64,000 nucleotides of DNA, from the NCBI RefSeq assembly GCF_021233415.1, contig NZ_CP089466.1, forward strand, positions 2,170,001-2,234,000. The letters run 5' to 3'. Shown here piece by piece: positions 34,966-43,438 of this stretch (positions are counted from its first letter, which is position 1; each line of letters starts with the position of its first letter). The translations under genes and the position numbers were made by a program. The notes below the pieces were generated by a model, which saw nothing but the letters and a program-made list of their open reading frames with translations, did not search any database and was not told where the DNA came from. Source of the stretch: Halobacterium litoreum. Lineage in GTDB: Archaea; Halobacteriota; Halobacteria; Halobacteriales; Halobacteriaceae.

Positions 34966-36354
34966 ATGACGCGACCACACGTGGTCGTCGTCGGCGCGTA
35001 CGGGAGCGCCGGCGTCGCCGCGGCGGAGGTGTTGGCTGACGCGGACGTGGCGCTGACGCTAATCGACGACGGCGAACCGGGGGGCGGGCTCTGCATCCTC
35101 CGCGGCTGTATGCCGTCGAAGGAGGTGTTGTCGGCGGGCGCCCACCGGTATCAGGCGCGCCACGACCACCGGCTGACCGGCGACCTCCCCGACGTCGACC
35201 TCGACGCCGTCGTGGAGACGAAAGACGACCACGTCCTCGGGTTCGCGGAGCACCGGCGGCGCGCGGTCCACGACCTCGCCGACCGGGAGCACGTGACGTT
35301 CCGCCACGAGACGGCGCGGTTCGTGGACGACCGCGTGCTCGACGTCGGGGGCGAGCGAATCGAGGCCGACTACGTGGTGGTGGCGACCGGGTCGGACCTG
35401 AATGTCCCCGACCTCCCCGGGGTTCGTGACGTGGACTGGATGGGGAGCAGGGACGTGCTCGACGCCACGGAGTTCCCGGACTCGGGCGTGGTGATGGGGT
35501 TCGGGTACGTCGGCGTCGAACTCGTGCCGTACCTCTCGGAGGCCGCCGACATGGACCTCACCGTCATCGAGCACGACGACCGCCCGCTCGACCGGTACCA
35601 CCCGGCGTTCGGCGAGGAACTGCTCGAACTCTACCGCGAGGAGTTCGGCGTGGAGGTTCGCACGGAGGTGTACGAGGAGTCCGTCGAACCGACCGCAGAC
35701 GGCGGCGTCCGGGTGCGCCTCGACGACGGCACGACCGCCGAGGGCGACCAACTGTTCCTGTTCACGGGCCGGACGCCCTCGTACCCGGAGGGAATCGGCG
35801 TCACCTCCCTCGACCCGGGTGAGGGTTGGGTGGACGACGCGATGCGGACAGCGGGCGACGACCGCGTGTTCGCCGCGGGCGACGTGGTCGGCGACCGAAT
35901 GCTGTTGCACACGGCCAAGGAGGAGGGGTACGTCGCGGGTCGGAACGTCCTGCGCGCCGAGCGCGGCGAGGAACTGGAGACGTACGACCCCCTCCACCAC
36001 GAGGTGATGTTCGCGGGGCTGGGCGTCTACCCGTTCGCGTCACTCGGCCTGCGCGCGGACGAGGCGCGCGAGCAGGGCCACAGCGTGGTGACCGCCCAGC
36101 GCGAAGCGGCAGACGACGGCGTGTTCAAGACGAAAGACGTGCCCCGCGGGAGCGCGCGCCTCGTCGTGGACGCCGACGACGGGACGGTACTCGGGTACCA
36201 CGGCCTGCACTTCCACGCGGACGCGATGGCGAAGACGATGCAGGTGATTCTGGAGGCCGAGATGGACGTCCGGGAGGTGCCCGACCGGGCGTACCACCCG
36301 ACGACGCCCGAGATTCTGGACGGCCTGTTCCGGGACGCGAAAGCCCAACTCTAG
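34966..36354 (+). CDS. FAD-dependent pyridine nucleotide-disulfide oxidoreductase (LpdA-like)
   Basis: This 462-residue class I flavoprotein disulfide reductase has an FAD-binding start (VVVVGAYGSAGVAAAEVL) and a redox pair C43/C48 in CILRGCMPSK. The NAD(P) domain has VVMGFGYVGVELVPYL, followed by FAAGDVVGDRMLLHTAKEEG. The dimerisation domain ends with HPTTPEIL, supplying the catalytic His-Glu pair. FAD motif position 3 is altered (GAYGSAG rather than GAGPGG), so it is distinct from the E3 at 41033. It could be a dihydrolipoamide, mycothiol-like/gamma-glutamylcysteine-type or mercuric reductase relative; no partner genes decide this. Confidence 0.85.
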   Translation: MTRPHVVVVGAYGSAGVAAAEVLADADVALTLIDDGEPGGGLCILRGCMPSKEVLSAGAHRYQARHDHRLTGDLPDVDLDAVVETKDDHVLGFAEHRRRAVHDLADREHVTFRHETARFVDDRVLDVGGERIEADYVVVATGSDLNVPDLPGVRDVDWMGSRDVLDATEFPDSGVVMGFGYVGVELVPYLSEAADMDLTVIEHDDRPLDRYHPAFGEELLELYREEFGVEVRTEVYEESVEPTADGGVRVRLDDGTTAEGDQLFLFTGRTPSYPEGIGVTSLDPGEGWVDDAMRTAGDDRVFAAGDVVGDRMLLHTAKEEGYVAGRNVLRAERGEELETYDPLHHEVMFAGLGVYPFASLGLRADEAREQGHSVVTAQREAADDGVFKTKDVPRGSARLVVDADDGTVLGYHGLHFHADAMAKTMQVILEAEMDVREVPDRAYHPTTPEILDGLFRDAKAQL

Positions 36355-36414
36355 CAGTTGGCGAGGGCGTGAGTCCGTCCTCCGAGGGCGCGATTCCGTC
36401 AGTCGAGTTGCAGA

Positions 36415-36750
36415 CTAACCGACAGACGGCGTGTTCGTTCGCTCGTGATTCGACGTGACGGCGGTCGCAGCGACGAGCACGATGACGACGGGGAGGACGA
36501 ACATCCAGAGGGTGCCGGCCAGCGTGACGGTCAACAGCACCAAGCCGGCGATACCGGCGGCGGCCACTCGCGCTCGCCCGTACCAGACACCGGCCGAACC
36601 GGCGACAGCGAACGCCCCGAGAGCCGCGAACAGGGCGAGTCGCGTCCAGCCATAGCCGGGCTGGAAGAGATACCAGCCCAACACCCCGAGAAACGCGGCG
36701 ACGGCGACGACAGAGACGCCGCGCGCGATTGAGTTGCTGGCTTCGCTCAC
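36415..36750 (-). CDS. Small four-helix membrane protein
   Basis: This 111-residue protein has four hydrophobic helices: GVSVVAVAAFLGVLGWYLF, LALFAALGAFAVAGSAGVWYG, VAAAGIAGLVLLTVTLAGTL and MFVLPVVIVLVAATAV. I do not recognise the family. GTG 36750 is chosen because an AT-rich box (AATCATATGG, minus strand, near 36775-36784) lies 25-34 bases upstream. It lies 115 bases downstream of the DUF7522-like gene next to salactin, on the same strand. Confidence 0.55.
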   Translation of the reverse strand: MSEASNSIARGVSVVAVAAFLGVLGWYLFQPGYGWTRLALFAALGAFAVAGSAGVWYGRARVAAAGIAGLVLLTVTLAGTLWMFVLPVVIVLVAATAVTSNHERTNTPSVG

Positions 36751-36865
36751 GTGTTCAGCGTACGTTCCTGTCGGCCATATGATTTCTGGCGACAGGCGCG
36801 GGCGCCGACTCCGCGGCGTGACAGACGTTTCACTCGTCGTTCTCCGGGAGCCGTCTCGGCGACCG

Positions 36866-37258
36866 CTAGATGGGTTCGTGGCCGGCGAGGACGCCGTGGA
36901 CGGCGGCCGCGAGTTCGTCGAAGCGGTCCGTCGGGAGTTCGTCGGTGGTGACGAACGCGCCGTGGCCGTCCTCGATGACCCGGGTGAGGTAGCCGAAGTC
37001 GAAGGCGCGGATGGTGTACTGGTAGTCGCCGAGTTCGGTGTCCTCGTAGATGCGCTGGGAGCGAAAGCCCAGCCGTTCGTTGTCCGCGAACCCGACGAGG
37101 TCGGCGTCGGCTTCGAGGTCGCTCCGGAGGTAGAGTTGCTCCTCGTGGCTGGCGTCGAAGTAGACGACGCTCCGCAGGTCGTCGCCGACGGTGGTGCGAC
37201 AGGCCGCGACGAGTTCGTCGGCGAGGTCGGCGGGCGCGTACGCTGGAGTCTCGTCCAT
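36866..37258 (-). CDS. DUF7522-type haloarchaeal protein
   Basis: This 130-residue soluble acidic protein has the pattern ADELVAACRTTVGDDLRSVVYFDASHEEQLYLRSDLEADAD, then QRIYEDTELGDYQYTIRAFDFGYLTRVIEDGHGAFVTTDELP. I associate it with a family of small haloarchaeal proteins without known function (DUF7522-like). No catalytic motif is evident. It is divergent from the salactin gene across 139 bases, so shared regulation is possible. The C-terminal part (RFDELAAAVHGVLAGHEPI) is a helix. Confidence 0.65.
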   Translation of the reverse strand: MDETPAYAPADLADELVAACRTTVGDDLRSVVYFDASHEEQLYLRSDLEADADLVGFADNERLGFRSQRIYEDTELGDYQYTIRAFDFGYLTRVIEDGHGAFVTTDELPTDRFDELAAAVHGVLAGHEPI

Positions 37259-37365
37259 GCGACCACGTACCACGCCGAGCACCGTAATACCGTGTGACCG
37301 TTTCCCACGAACCGGGAACGCGAGCGTCTGGACGGTGTTTCTCATCGTGCGAGTGCCCGCGAGAA

Positions 37366-37374
37366 GAGTTATGG
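37366..37374 (+). promoter_or_regulatory. TATA-like box of the salactin gene
   Basis: GAGTTATGG lies 24-32 bases before ATG 37398, the spacing expected for a leaderless transcript. It supports ATG 37398 over the longer in-frame ORF from 37191. Confidence 0.5.
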
Positions 37375-37397
37375 GGCGTCCGAGTCACGTCGCTCAC

Positions 37398-38462
37398 ATG
37401 TCCGATTCCGAGGAGTCCGAGATGGAGTTCCAGGACGAACCGAGCGCGCTCGGCGTGAAGGTGGGAAGCACCCGAACCGTCGTCTCCGGCGGCGACGTGG
37501 CCGACCCCGACGTGGTGCGGACGCTGACCTGCCTCGCGACGTACACGGACGCACTCACCGGCGAGGAACACGTCCTCTACGGCGAGGAGGCCGCGACCGA
37601 GTACCCCGACCGCGTCCGGTACATGCTGCGCTCGGGCCTCCCCGAGAGCGAGGAGACCACCGAACTCGCCAAGCGCTTCCTCGAGGAGTTCTCGCGCGCG
37701 AACGGCCTCGACGAGGACTCCGTCGTCGTCTACGCCATCCCCACCATCGACAACGACACCGGCCTCGAACGCCTCACCGACATCATCGAGTCCGGCCCCG
37801 TCGGCGAGCGCCTGATTCGCTCCTACCCCGAGTCGTTGTGTGGCGCGGTGCCCGCGCTCGGCGACGGTCTCGACGCCATCGAGGACACGTTCCTCGCCGT
37901 CAACATGGGCTCCACGAACCTCGAAGCCTGCGCGTACCGGCGGGGCGAACAGCTCTCGCCGTTCTCGACGGGCGCCATCACCGGCACCGAGGTCGACCGC
38001 CGCATCGCGAACTACGTCGAGGAGGAGACGCAGGGACGCGTGAACATCGACCTCACGACCGCCCGCGAGTACAAGGAAGACCACGCCGACTTCGAGGACT
38101 ACGAGCCGTTCTCGGACATCATCCAGCAGCCCGGCGGCGGCACCTACGAGTTCACCATCGAGGACTCCGTGATGGACGCCGTCGACGAGTTCGTGGACGA
38201 CGCCGTCGACGAGGTGGCGAACGTCTTCATGCCGGAACTCGCGAACGACTACATGAAAATCTACCAGCAGGCCCTCGACAACCCCGTCGTGCTCACGGGC
38301 GGGATGGCCTGCATCCCCGGCATCGTCGACGAGTTCGAGGCGCGCCTGAGCGACGAACTCGGCCGTGAGGTCGAGGCGACGACCGCCGACGACCCGGCGA
38401 CGGCGGCGGCGCGGGGCGCCCACCGCATCGCCGACCGTCTCGTGGAACTGGACGAGTACTAA
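37398..38462 (+). CDS. Salactin, actin-family cytoskeletal protein
   Basis: This 354-residue actin/MreB-superfamily protein has an acidic N-terminal tail, then LGVKVGSTRTVV (phosphate-1 loop region), FLAVNMGSTNLEACAYRRGEQL (phosphate-2 loop) and PVVLTGGMACIPGIVDEF (adenosine motif). Its flanking order with mutL and mutS matches my recollection of vng0153c, salactin, in Halobacterium salinarum. There, filaments grow from a cell pole with dynamic instability and aid chromosome distribution. It is neither a DnaK nor an MreB: the substrate-binding and MreB membrane-binding segments are lacking. ATG 37398 follows a TATA-like box. It is divergent from a small protein of unknown function. Confidence 0.8.
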   Translation: MSDSEESEMEFQDEPSALGVKVGSTRTVVSGGDVADPDVVRTLTCLATYTDALTGEEHVLYGEEAATEYPDRVRYMLRSGLPESEETTELAKRFLEEFSRANGLDEDSVVVYAIPTIDNDTGLERLTDIIESGPVGERLIRSYPESLCGAVPALGDGLDAIEDTFLAVNMGSTNLEACAYRRGEQLSPFSTGAITGTEVDRRIANYVEEETQGRVNIDLTTAREYKEDHADFEDYEPFSDIIQQPGGGTYEFTIEDSVMDAVDEFVDDAVDEVANVFMPELANDYMKIYQQALDNPVVLTGGMACIPGIVDEFEARLSDELGREVEATTADDPATAAARGAHRIADRLVELDEY

Positions 38463-38537
38463 CCGAGCGGCGTTCGTGGCGTTAGCGAGACAGTAACTGG
38501 CCAACGCTTTTCACGCCGCGTGCGGACCACCGAACCG

Positions 38538-39464
38538 ATGGCGACTGGACAGGTCCGCGTCGTGGAGGGCGCGGAGCGCGTGACACTCGACGGCGGCCGC
38601 GAGTTGTCGTTCGCGGAGTACGGCGACCCGGACGGCGACCCGGTCTTTTTCTTCCACGGGACGCCGGGGTCGCGGGTGTCCGGGAGCGTGACGCGCGCGA
38701 GCGCCGCCGACCGCGGTGTGCGCGTCGTCGCGCCCGACCGCCCCGGCTTCGGGCAGTCCGCGTTCGCGGGCCTGCGCGGGTTCGAAGCGTTCGCCGACGA
38801 CGTCCTCTCGCTCGCCGACGCGCTCGGCGTCGACGAATTCGGCGTCGTCGGCTTCTCCGGCGGCGGGCCGTACGCGCTCGGCTGTGCCGCGCACGCTCCC
38901 GAGCGCGTGACGCGGTGTGGCGTCGTCTCCGGCGTCGGGCCGCCGGGCGTCGCGACCGACGAGAAACGCCGGTTCGACCGCTGGCTGGCCGGGGTGGCGA
39001 AGCGCTCGGTCGCCCTCGCGCGACCGCTCGCGTGGCTGCTCTGCCGGCGCGTCGACGCCGCGAGTCGCTTCACCGACGTGGTCGGCGAACCGCAGGACGG
39101 CGACCTCGCGGACCCCCGCCTCGGGGAGACGGGGCGCGTCCTGCTGTCGGACTTCCGGGAGGCCGTCCGGCAGGGGCCGACGCCGCTAGCGGCGGACTAC
39201 GCGACGCTCGCCCGCGAGTGGGACTTCGACCTCGGAGACGTGACGGCGCCGACGCGCGTGTTCCACGGGAGCGACGACGACGCGGTCCCGCTGGCGGCGG
39301 GCGAGCACGTCGCCGAGCGCGTGCCGGAGGCGTCGCTGTCGGTGTACGACGGCGCGGGCCATTTCCGGCCACTCGTGGAGCAGAGCGAGGACGCGCTCTC
39401 GTGGGTGGTGAGCGCCGAAACCGGAGACGGCGTCGAAGTGGAGGACACGGCGGAGGTCGACTGA
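38538..39464 (+). CDS. Alpha/beta hydrolase
   Basis: This 308-residue alpha/beta hydrolase has the oxyanion motif FFFHGTPGSR, the nucleophile elbow GFSGGG, an acidic residue in HGSDDDAVPLAAGEHVAERVPE and the catalytic histidine in GAGHFRP. It is of the prolyl-iminopeptidase/epoxide-hydrolase-like subgroup; the substrate is unknown. ATG 38538 fits because CTTTTCAC (38506-38513) lies 25-32 bases upstream. The ORF extension to 38520 adds six residues over the promoter. It lies 75 bases after salactin. Confidence 0.85.
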   Translation: MATGQVRVVEGAERVTLDGGRELSFAEYGDPDGDPVFFFHGTPGSRVSGSVTRASAADRGVRVVAPDRPGFGQSAFAGLRGFEAFADDVLSLADALGVDEFGVVGFSGGGPYALGCAAHAPERVTRCGVVSGVGPPGVATDEKRRFDRWLAGVAKRSVALARPLAWLLCRRVDAASRFTDVVGEPQDGDLADPRLGETGRVLLSDFREAVRQGPTPLAADYATLAREWDFDLGDVTAPTRVFHGSDDDAVPLAAGEHVAERVPEASLSVYDGAGHFRPLVEQSEDALSWVVSAETGDGVEVEDTAEVD

Positions 39465-39527
39465 GACGCGCACGGTATCGGTCCGTGTCGCCACAAGACA
39501 CTTGTTCGCAGTTCTACATCTGCACTC

Positions 39528-39935
39528 GTGCGAACGAAGTCACTGGTGGCGCTCGGCGTGGTCGCCGTGTGCGTGGTAGCCGGCTGTACGCAGCCACTCG
39601 GCCCCGCCAGTACGACCGCGACGACCACCGAACGGACACCGACCACTGCGACGACGGAACGAACGGACGTTCCCATCTTGACAGCGACGACGCAGGAACG
39701 CCACCCCGGAGACACCCGCGTCAGCGCGTCGAAGATAGCGAACGAGTCCTCGATTCCAGAGCGCGACGTGAAGAATTTCTCGGCGTTCCGGCGGGGGAAG
39801 CGAGCCGTCATCGAGCGGGCAATCGAGTGTTCGTGTAGCGTCGAGACGACGACGTTCGACTACGGGGCGAACCGAGACTACCGGGCCGTTCGCTACAACG
39901 GAACGCTCTACGGCCTGTACGTGACGGTTCGATAG
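39528..39935 (+). CDS. Small secreted lipoprotein of unknown function
   Basis: This 135-residue protein has a signal peptide ending VVAGC, then a Thr-rich linker (TTATTTERTPTTATTERT). A short folded part follows, with DVKNFSAFRRGKRAVIERAIECSCSVETTTFDY and RYNGTLYGLYVTVR. The Cys-Ser-Cys pair is unusual in haloarchaeal surface proteins. It should be lipid-anchored outside the cell. It starts at GTG 39528 with CACTTGTTC about 25-30 bases upstream. I do not recognise the domain. Confidence 0.7.
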   Translation: MRTKSLVALGVVAVCVVAGCTQPLGPASTTATTTERTPTTATTERTDVPILTATTQERHPGDTRVSASKIANESSIPERDVKNFSAFRRGKRAVIERAIECSCSVETTTFDYGANRDYRAVRYNGTLYGLYVTVR

Positions 39936-39955
39936 ATTTCGACGGTGCGCTCGGG

Positions 39956-40771
39956 CTACGGGTTCACCGCACAGCCGTCGACGTACGCCACGTCTTCGAC
40001 CGACTCGATGTCAGGGTCGTCGCCGCAGACCGGACAGTCGGGGTTCCGGTTCACGGGCACTTCCTCGAAGGACACGTCGGCGGCGTCGTAGAACAGCAGG
40101 CGGCCCGTGAGCAGGTCGCCGTGGTCGAGGAGGTGTTTCACGCACTCTGTCGCCTGCACGCAGCCCATCGTGCCGGGGAGGACGCCGAGGACGCCCGCGG
40201 TGGCGCAGTCCGGAATCGTGCCCTCGGGGGGCGCCTCGGGGAACAGACACCGGTAGCACGGCGAGTCGGGCGTGACCGTGATGGCCTGCCCCTCGAAGCG
40301 GTAGATGGCGGCGTGACTGAACGGAATCCCGCGGAGCACGCAGGCGTCGTTGACGAGGTAGCGCGTGGCGAAGTTGTCCGAGCAGTCCACCGCGAAGTCC
40401 ACGCCGTCGAGGTAGTCGGCGACGTTGTCGGGGTCGAGGCGGTCGGCGTGCGCTCGCACGTCCACGTCGGGGTTGAGGCGTTCGACGTACGCGGCGGCGC
40501 TCTCGGCCTTCGGGACGCCGATGTCGGCGTCCGCGTGGATTATCTGCCGCTGGAGGTTCGAGCGCTCCACGCTGTCGTCGTCCACGATGCGGAGCGTGCC
40601 GACGCCCGCGGCGGCGAGGTACTGAATCACGGGCGCGCCGAGGCCGCCCGCGCCGACGACGAGCACGTCGCCGTCCAGCAGGCGCTGTTGGCCCTCGGGG
40701 CCGACGTCGTCCATGATGATGTGCCGCGAGTAGCGGTCGAGTTGCACCGGGTCGAGGTTCAGCCCGGACAT
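39956..40771 (-). CDS. ubaA: Ubiquitin-like protein (SAMP)-activating enzyme UbaA, ThiF/MoeB family
   Basis: This 271-residue E1-like enzyme starts LDRYSRHIIMDDVGPEGQQRLLDG and has the ATP site VVGAGGLGAPVIQYLAAAGVG with SNLQRQ. The catalytic cysteine lies in IPDCATAGVLG, and a zinc site is built from CYRC and CPVC. In haloarchaea a single UbaA adenylates SAMP proteins for both protein tagging (sampylation) and sulfur transfer to tRNA and molybdopterin. ATG 40771 is used; longer extensions are antisense to lpdA. The 261-base gap to lpdA has divergent promoters. Confidence 0.9.
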   Translation of the reverse strand: MSGLNLDPVQLDRYSRHIIMDDVGPEGQQRLLDGDVLVVGAGGLGAPVIQYLAAAGVGTLRIVDDDSVERSNLQRQIIHADADIGVPKAESAAAYVERLNPDVDVRAHADRLDPDNVADYLDGVDFAVDCSDNFATRYLVNDACVLRGIPFSHAAIYRFEGQAITVTPDSPCYRCLFPEAPPEGTIPDCATAGVLGVLPGTMGCVQATECVKHLLDHGDLLTGRLLFYDAADVSFEEVPVNRNPDCPVCGDDPDIESVEDVAYVDGCAVNP

Positions 40772-40984
40772 AGCCGAATCGACGGGCGGGCCGCGGGTAA
40801 GCGTTCCGTCGAGTGCCGCGGGCGGGAGGCGCGTCGCGTTGGCGACACCGGTCGCTCGGCGTCGCTGGCGCGGTGGCCCCCGCCCCCGGGAAAGAACTCG
40901 GGTACCCCTACCCGACGCTCGTGACTGGGTTCTCCCGGGGTAAATGTCTTGTCGGAATCGCGCCGACGCCGAATCGAGGCATAT

Positions 40985-41008
40985 GTTACCGAGTAACGAG
41001 ACTTGAGG
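40985..41008 (+). promoter_or_regulatory. lpdA promoter: inverted repeat GTTAC-N3-GTAAC and TATA box
   Basis: GTTACCGAGTAAC (40985-40997) is an inverted repeat with perfect 5-base arms. ACTTGAGG (41001-41008) is a TATA-like box 25-32 bases before ATG 41033. A similar element, GTTACGCAATAAC, lies before the E2 gene (46627-46639), so both may be sites for one regulator of the 2-oxoacid dehydrogenase genes. Confidence 0.55.
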
Positions 41009-41032
41009 TGGGAGCGGTCGTAGACACCGCCG

Positions 41033-42448
41033 ATGGCCGAGATTCCAGCGGAGGCCGACCTCGTCGTCGTGGGCGCCGGGCCGGGCGGGTACGTGGCAGC
41101 GATTCGCGGCGCACAGTGCGGACTCGACACGGTGCTCGTCGAACGCGGCGACCTCGGCGGCGTCTGCCTGAACCACGGCTGCATCCCGTCGAAGGCGCTC
41201 GTGGAGGCCGCCGAACACGCGGCCGTCGGCGACGCTGCCGAGATGGGCGTCACCGGCGACACAGCCCTCGACTACGGCGCGTTCGCGGACTGGCAGGACG
41301 GCGTTGTGGACCGCCTCACGTCCGGCGTCGCGTCGCTGTGCCGGTCGAACGGCGTCACAATCGTCGAGGGAACGGCGCGGTTCGTCGACGACGGCGCCGT
41401 CGAAGTCGACCCGCCCGCAGCGACCGCCGACGCCGCCGAAATCGCGTTCGAGAACGCGGTCGTCGCGACGGGGAGTCGCCCCCTGTCGATTCCCGGCTTC
41501 GACTTCGCGGACGACCCGGTCGCGAGTTCGCGGGACGTGCTCGACCTCGACGAGCGCCCGGACCGCCTCGTCGTCGTGGGTGCGGGCTACATCGGGATGG
41601 AGTTGTCCACCGCGTTCGCGAAACTCGGGACCGACGTCCACGTCGTCGAGGCGCTCGACGCACCGCTCCCCGGCTACCCCGACGACGTGACCGAAATCGT
41701 GCAGTCGAACTGCGAATCCCTCGGCGTCTCGTTCTCGTTCGGCGAGGCGGCGACGGAGTGGTACGAGGACATCACGGGCGACGTGACCGTCGTCGCCGAG
41801 ACCGAGGACGGCGACCGGAGCGAGTACGCCGCCGAGCGCGTGCTGGTCGCGGTCGGCCGAGAGCCGGCGACCGACACCGTCGGCCTCGACGCCACGTCTG
41901 TCGACGTCGGAGACGACGGCGCCATCGAGACCGACGAGTACGGCCGGACGGCGGCCGACGGCGTCTACGCCATCGGGGACGCGGCGGGCGACCCGATGCT
42001 CGCGCACGCCGCCAGCCACGAGGGGATGCGCGCCGCCGAGCACGCGGCCGGCCGGGACGTACCGGGCGGCGACGCGCCGGTGCCCGCCGTCGTGTTCACC
42101 GACCCCGAAATCGCGACGGTCGGCCTCACCGCCGCCGAGGCGCGCGAGTCGGGGCGAGACGTGACCGTCGGCGAGGTGCCGTTCCGGAGCAACGGGCGCG
42201 CGCTCACCACCGGGGACGCCGCGGGGTTCGCTCGCGTCGTCGTCGGCGACGACGGCACCGTGCTCGGCGGCGAACTGGTCGGCCCCCACGTCTCGGAGGT
42301 GGTCGGCGAACTCGCGCTCGCGGTGACCGCCGGCCTGGACGCCGGCACCGTCGCGCGCACCGTCCACGCCCACCCGACGCTCTCGGAGTGCCTGATGGAG
42401 GCCGCCGCACAGACTCGCGGCGAGGCGATTCACGCCCCGAACCGGTAG
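41033..42448 (+). CDS. lpdA: Dihydrolipoyl dehydrogenase (E3)
   Basis: This 471-residue flavoprotein starts DLVVVGAGPGGYVAAIRGAQCG (FAD) and has the redox cysteines C45/C50 in CLNHGCIPSK. The NAD site is VVVGAGYIGMEL, followed by YAIGDAAGDPMLAHAASHEG. The catalytic base lies in HAHPTLSE. It reoxidises the lipoyl group of E2 with NAD. It is encoded convergently with the E1 beta gene (stops abut at 42448/42449) and belongs functionally to the E1-E2 cluster at 42449-46611. Confidence 0.95.
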   Translation: MAEIPAEADLVVVGAGPGGYVAAIRGAQCGLDTVLVERGDLGGVCLNHGCIPSKALVEAAEHAAVGDAAEMGVTGDTALDYGAFADWQDGVVDRLTSGVASLCRSNGVTIVEGTARFVDDGAVEVDPPAATADAAEIAFENAVVATGSRPLSIPGFDFADDPVASSRDVLDLDERPDRLVVVGAGYIGMELSTAFAKLGTDVHVVEALDAPLPGYPDDVTEIVQSNCESLGVSFSFGEAATEWYEDITGDVTVVAETEDGDRSEYAAERVLVAVGREPATDTVGLDATSVDVGDDGAIETDEYGRTAADGVYAIGDAAGDPMLAHAASHEGMRAAEHAAGRDVPGGDAPVPAVVFTDPEIATVGLTAAEARESGRDVTVGEVPFRSNGRALTTGDAAGFARVVVGDDGTVLGGELVGPHVSEVVGELALAVTAGLDAGTVARTVHAHPTLSECLMEAAAQTRGEAIHAPNR

Positions 42449-43438
42449 TCAGAACGTGCGCTCGATGGCCCGGCGCACGTCGTCGGCGTCGGGGACGACT
42501 TCGTCTTCCTGGGACGGCGAGAAGGGAATCGGGGTGTCGGGGACGCCGACGCGCTGGACTGGCGCGTCCACGCTCCAGAACGCGTCCTCGACGACGCGCG
42601 TGACGATTTCCGCGTGCAGGCCGTAGGACAGCGGGCTCTCGTCGGCGACGACGAGACGCCCCGTCTTCCGGAGGCTCGCCGCGAGCGTGTCCGTGTCCAG
42701 CGGGTACAGCGACCGGGGGTCGATGACTTCCACGCTCGCGTCCACGTCGCGGGCCGCCGCCAGTGACTCGCCGAGCAGTCGCTGCGTGGCGACGACGGTA
42801 ACGTCCTCACCCTCCTGTTCGACCGACGCCTCGCCGATGGGGACGGTGAAGTCGTCGTCCACCGGGACGGGGCCGTGGCGCTCGTAGATGGTCTTGTTCT
42901 CGAAGAAGACGACGGGGTCGTCAGAGCGCACCGCGGACTTCATCAGGCCCTTCGCGGCCGCTGGCGTGCCGGGCGCGACGGCCTTCACGCCCGGCAGGTG
43001 CGCGACGAGCGTGTGGACGGTGCCGGAGTGCTGGGCGGCCGCGTTCAGGCCCGCGCCCTCGATGGCGCGAATCGTCAGCGGCACCTCGCTCGCGCCGCCG
43101 AACATGTACCGCGTCTTCCCCGCCTGGTTCATCACCTGGTCGAAGCAGACGCCGACGAAGTCCGCGAAACTCAGATTCACCACCGGCCGCATCCCGGTCG
43201 CGGCCGCGCCGACGCCGGCGCCGACCTGTGCCGCCTCACTGATGGGCGTGTTCCGCACGCGGTCGAACCCGAACTCGTCGTGGAGGCCCGCCGTCACCTC
43301 GAAGGAACCGCCGTCCTCCTCGTCTTGGCCCATGATGAACACGTCGTCGTCGGCGAGCAGTTCCTCGCGGAGCGCCGTTCGGAGCGCCTCCCGGATGCTC
43401 GCCGTCTCCGTCTCGCGGTCCGCTGTCGTCGCGCTCAC
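42449..43438 (-). CDS. 2-Oxoacid dehydrogenase E1 component, beta subunit
   Basis: This 329-residue transketolase-like beta subunit has SIREALRTALREELLADDDVFIMGQDEEDGGSF, GMRPVVNLSFADFVGVCFDQVMNQAGKTRYMFGG and PVVFFENKTIYER. A transketolase C-terminal domain follows (IDPRSLYPLDTDTLAASLRKTGRLVVADES). With the alpha subunit it decarboxylates a 2-oxoacid or acetoin using thiamine diphosphate. The GTG start overlaps the E1 alpha stop by four bases (GTGA). The sequence is closest in style to acetoin/pyruvate-type E1, but haloarchaeal substrates are mostly unproven. Confidence 0.9.
   Translation of the reverse strand: MSATTADRETETASIREALRTALREELLADDDVFIMGQDEEDGGSFEVTAGLHDEFGFDRVRNTPISEAAQVGAGVGAAATGMRPVVNLSFADFVGVCFDQVMNQAGKTRYMFGGASEVPLTIRAIEGAGLNAAAQHSGTVHTLVAHLPGVKAVAPGTPAAAKGLMKSAVRSDDPVVFFENKTIYERHGPVPVDDDFTVPIGEASVEQEGEDVTVVATQRLLGESLAAARDVDASVEVIDPRSLYPLDTDTLAASLRKTGRLVVADESPLSYGLHAEIVTRVVEDAFWSVDAPVQRVGVPDTPIPFSPSQEDEVVPDADDVRRAIERTF

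Noticed and set aside
36784-36794. Possible fourth copy of the 35-base repeat (TTCTGGCGACA)
   Set aside because: Only 11 bases match the core. The TATA end, GTGTAG core end and inverted pair are absent.
39956-42433. Apparent 825-residue extension of UbaA
   Set aside because: The extension is antisense to lpdA and has no domain. A normal UbaA start exists at ATG 40771.
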